A stretch of DNA of 35,473 nt from Okeania sp. SIO2F4. Its GTDB lineage: Bacteria; Cyanobacteriota; Cyanobacteriia; Cyanobacteriales; Microcoleaceae. The stretch lies in NCBI RefSeq assembly GCF_010672385.1, contig NZ_JAAHGT010000026.1, forward strand, positions 1-35,473, written 5' to 3'. Every line of letters starts with the position of its first letter. The stretch's first letter is position 1. The notes beneath the pieces are model-generated. The model saw nothing but the letters and a program-made list of their open reading frames with translations. It was not told the origin of the DNA and did no database searches. Of the stretch, positions 34,036 to 35,473 are shown piece after piece. A program made the translations under genes and the position numbers.

Positions 34036-34125
34036 AGGACTTACGCATAGCCACCATATCTGATAGGGGTTAACGGCCATCTACCCCTACAGGTGGTGTA
34101 TATTTTTATATTTTGTGTAAGTCCT
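34036..34125. mobile_element. 90-bp MITE-like element, AGGACTTACGCA ends
   Basis: AGGACTTACGCA (34036-34047) and TGTGTAAGTCCT (34114-34125) are inverted with one mismatch. The inside contains GATAGGGGTTAACGG and TACCCCTA, which also pair. GACTTACGCA ends are a widespread cyanobacterial miniature-element type. It lies just upstream of the IQG-motif gene pair and may carry or disturb its promoter. Confidence 0.75.
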
Positions 34126-34161
34126 CGTTAATAACAACAAAAAATTTTAGAGGTAAATTCT

Positions 34162-34620
34162 ATGACTAATAATGAAGATAATCAAACTACTATTACTAAA
34201 GACAATTATATTGTAGGCAACCTTAATATTCAAGGTAGCGACAATAAAAATAGTATTGAGGGTGATTATAATGTTCAAGGTAATAATAATGTTTTAGCTG
34301 GAGAACAAATAACAGCTACTGAAGTAGTTAAGATGTTGGCAGAGTTGGAAGAGAAAATTCATAATTTTACTGCACTACCTGAAGCTGACCGAGAAAAGTC
34401 TACCACCCGTTTAAAAGCAGCTCAATTAGAAGTAAAAGAATCTGAACCAGATAAAGAGTCTATTGCTAAGAGTATTAAGCGAGTGAATGAAACTTTGAAT
34501 GAAGCAGGTAAGACAACTAAGGAAGTAAAAGAGTTAGTTGGAGAACTTTTTCCCACTGTTGTTAAAGTTGCTGGATATTTAGGATATGCTGCTGGAAAAA
34601 TTTGGATGATGTTACCTTGA
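34162..34620 (+). CDS. Small Asn/Gly-motif protein with a helical, hydrophobic C-terminus
   Basis: 152 residues; AGAGG at 34149-34153 supports the ATG. Residues ~14-45 carry a repeated short motif ([11 protein letters not shown] and [15 protein letters not shown]), the composition of beta-solenoid or amyloid-like sequences. Residues ~50-125 are charged helices: [18 protein letters not shown], a central ...[15 protein letters not shown]... and [20 protein letters not shown]. The last ~28 residues are apolar ([20 protein letters not shown]) and could insert in a membrane or pack as an amphipathic helix. Not a named family to me. It is 8 bp from the next gene, which has the same IQG motif at its N-terminus, so both are probably one transcript. 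A role as an assembly adaptor or membrane-acting effector is inference. Confidence 0.7.
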   Translation: MTNNEDNQTTITKDNYIVGNLNIQGSDNKNSIEGDYNVQGNNNVLAGEQITATEVVKMLAELEEKIHNFTALPEADREKSTTRLKAAQLEVKESEPDKESIAKSIKRVNETLNEAGKTTKEVKELVGELFPTVVKVAGYLGYAAGKIWMMLP

Positions 34621-34628
34621 TATTTTTT

Positions 34629-35473
34629 ATGAGTCAATTACCTAGTCGGTCAAATCAGTCTGGTCAATTTATTATGAATAAGTCAATCATTTCAGGTAAT
34701 GAAATACAGGGCAGTGAGAATATACAGGGTAATAATAACAATAATGAAATACAAGGCAATAATAATATACAGGGTAATTATAATAATGTTGATAAATCTG
34801 ATGTGAAAGTTGATGTGACGGTTAATTTAGTCAAGAATAAATCTATTGAAAAAAACGCAGATGGTTGTCAAGAGGAAGATGAGGAATATGAAATTAACTT
34901 TGTTATTTCTGGGACAGCTAAAAGAAAAGATAAAACTACTTTGAAAGCCATTGAAAAGCATTTAAGAGGAATTTTAAATGCAGCTTCATTGACAATTTAT
35001 GATATTGATGAAGGAAGTATTAAACTTTTCTTTAATGGTACTCAAGAAGATTTGGAAAAGTTAGAAAATTCTTTTAAGTCAGGAGAACTGAAAGATATTT
35101 TTGATATTCCAATAGAAGATGTGAGTTTTGTTGAAGATAATGAGAATAAGTTAGCATTTACTATTGCTGGAAATGTTTCTTATACTGATATTGCTAAGTT
35201 AAAATCTGCTCTTACTGGTGTCGGGCAAAAAGAAATTTTAGTTCAGAAGATTAGAAGTAATAGAAGAGATTTTAAAATTCTAAATCTTGCGAAAGCTGAC
35301 CTCATTGGAGCTGACCTCATTGGAGCTAACCTCAGTGGAGCTAACCTCAGTGGAGCTGACCTCATTGGAGCTAACCTCAGTGGAGCTAACCTCAGTGGAG
35401 CTAACCTTAGTGGAGCTAACCTTAGTGGAGCTGACCTCATTGGAGCTAACCTCAGTGGAGCTAATCTCAGTGG
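34629..35473 (+). CDS. Pentapeptide-repeat protein with N-terminal IQG motif (partial, runs off the window)
   Basis: At least 281 residues, open at the right edge. It starts 8 bp after the previous stop; no ribosome-binding site is visible, so translation may be coupled, or begin at Met16. Residues ~18-53 repeat (N)xIQGNN ([20 protein letters not shown]). Residues ~85-200 form an alpha/beta region containing two similar halves ([10 protein letters not shown]...[10 protein letters not shown] and [10 protein letters not shown]...[10 protein letters not shown]) around [20 protein letters not shown] and [17 protein letters not shown], a type of domain seen before pentapeptide or NTPase modules in cyanobacteria. 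From ~218 on, A(D/N)L(I/S)G pentapeptides, a right-handed beta-helix, continue to the edge. The repeat DNA is nearly identical unit to unit (15-bp periodicity), so recent expansion is likely. Function unknown. Confidence 0.8.
   Translation, partial: MSQLPSRSNQSGQFIMNKSIISGNEIQGSENIQGNNNNNEIQGNNNIQGNYNNVDKSDVKVDVTVNLVKNKSIEKNADGCQEEDEEYEINFVISGTAKRKDKTTLKAIEKHLRGILNAASLTIYDIDEGSIKLFFNGTQEDLEKLENSFKSGELKDIFDIPIEDVSFVEDNENKLAFTIAGNVSYTDIAKLKSALTGVGQKEILVQKIRSNRRDFKILNLAKADLIGADLIGANLSGANLSGADLIGANLSGANLSGANLSGANLSGADLIGANLSGANLS

Noticed and set aside
35243-35440. Minus-strand frame made of RLAPLRLAP repeats
   Set aside because: It is the antisense of the pentapeptide-repeat coding region.
1-35473. 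tRNA or rRNA genes
   Set aside because: No cloverleaf-like segment with a T-loop consensus and no rRNA-like conserved stretch was noticed on either strand by eye.

Overview
The window reads as a chromosomal segment of a large-genome filamentous cyanobacterium of the Oscillatoriales type. The evidence is AT-rich coding sequence, frequent HIP1 octamers (GCGATCGC), a likely phycobilisome-degradation HEAT protein, cyanobacterial paralogue families, many 7-bp tandem arrays (STRR class) and several miniature inverted-repeat families. Gene density is low: most intergenic gaps are 0.3-1.8 kb and filled with repeats. The first ~190 bp differ. They are GC-rich and encode the end of an alphaproteobacterial-type phosphoserine aminotransferase joined directly to the middle of a cyanobacterial peroxiredoxin-like gene, so this is a misjoin or a recent insertion boundary.

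Layout. 1-600: the serC tail and truncated peroxiredoxin-like gene. 764-1438 (-): NblB-like HEAT protein. 1.4-3.0 kb: repeats and a gene remnant. 3.0-10.4 kb: three consecutive membrane-channel genes, namely a CASTOR/POLLUX-type channel (-), an MscS channel (-) and a 742-aa Cache domain fused to a pentameric ligand-gated channel-like module (+). 10.6-17.9 kb: a cupin of the mannose-6-phosphate isomerase type, 4-hydroxyphenylpyruvate dioxygenase, a short-chain dehydrogenase, a NYN nuclease whose OST-HTH/LOTUS domain lies across a frameshift in an A10 run, a HI0933-type flavoprotein, and a 54-aa rubredoxin. 19.7-21.6 kb: a membrane protein with voltage-sensor-like helices and a duplicated extramembrane domain. 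21.7-23.7 kb: an Uma2 remnant and a CapA-type lipoprotein. 24.5-27.7 kb: a REC-GAF-PAS-PAS-GGDEF-EAL cyclic-di-GMP protein. 28.2-29.9 kb: a trypsin-like protease fused to a seven-blade WD40 propeller. 30.4-33.5 kb: an exported DUF1800/DUF1501 pair. 33.7-35.5 kb: a frameshifted small gene, then two adjacent genes sharing an Asn/Gly-rich IQG motif near the N-terminus; the second is a pentapeptide-repeat protein running off the window.

The most notable items are: the Cache-channel fusion within a run of channel genes; the NYN/LOTUS gene split exactly at a homopolymer; the paired IQG-motif proteins at the right end, which look like an adaptor/effector pair; and a dispersed element (four copies plus one partial) in which a heptanucleotide array of varying sequence and length always sits between the same anchor sequences. 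Most genes look independently transcribed. The convincing couples are DUF1800/DUF1501, the two IQG-motif genes, and the NYN/OST-HTH halves. All functions are inferred from sequence reading alone; no database search was run.
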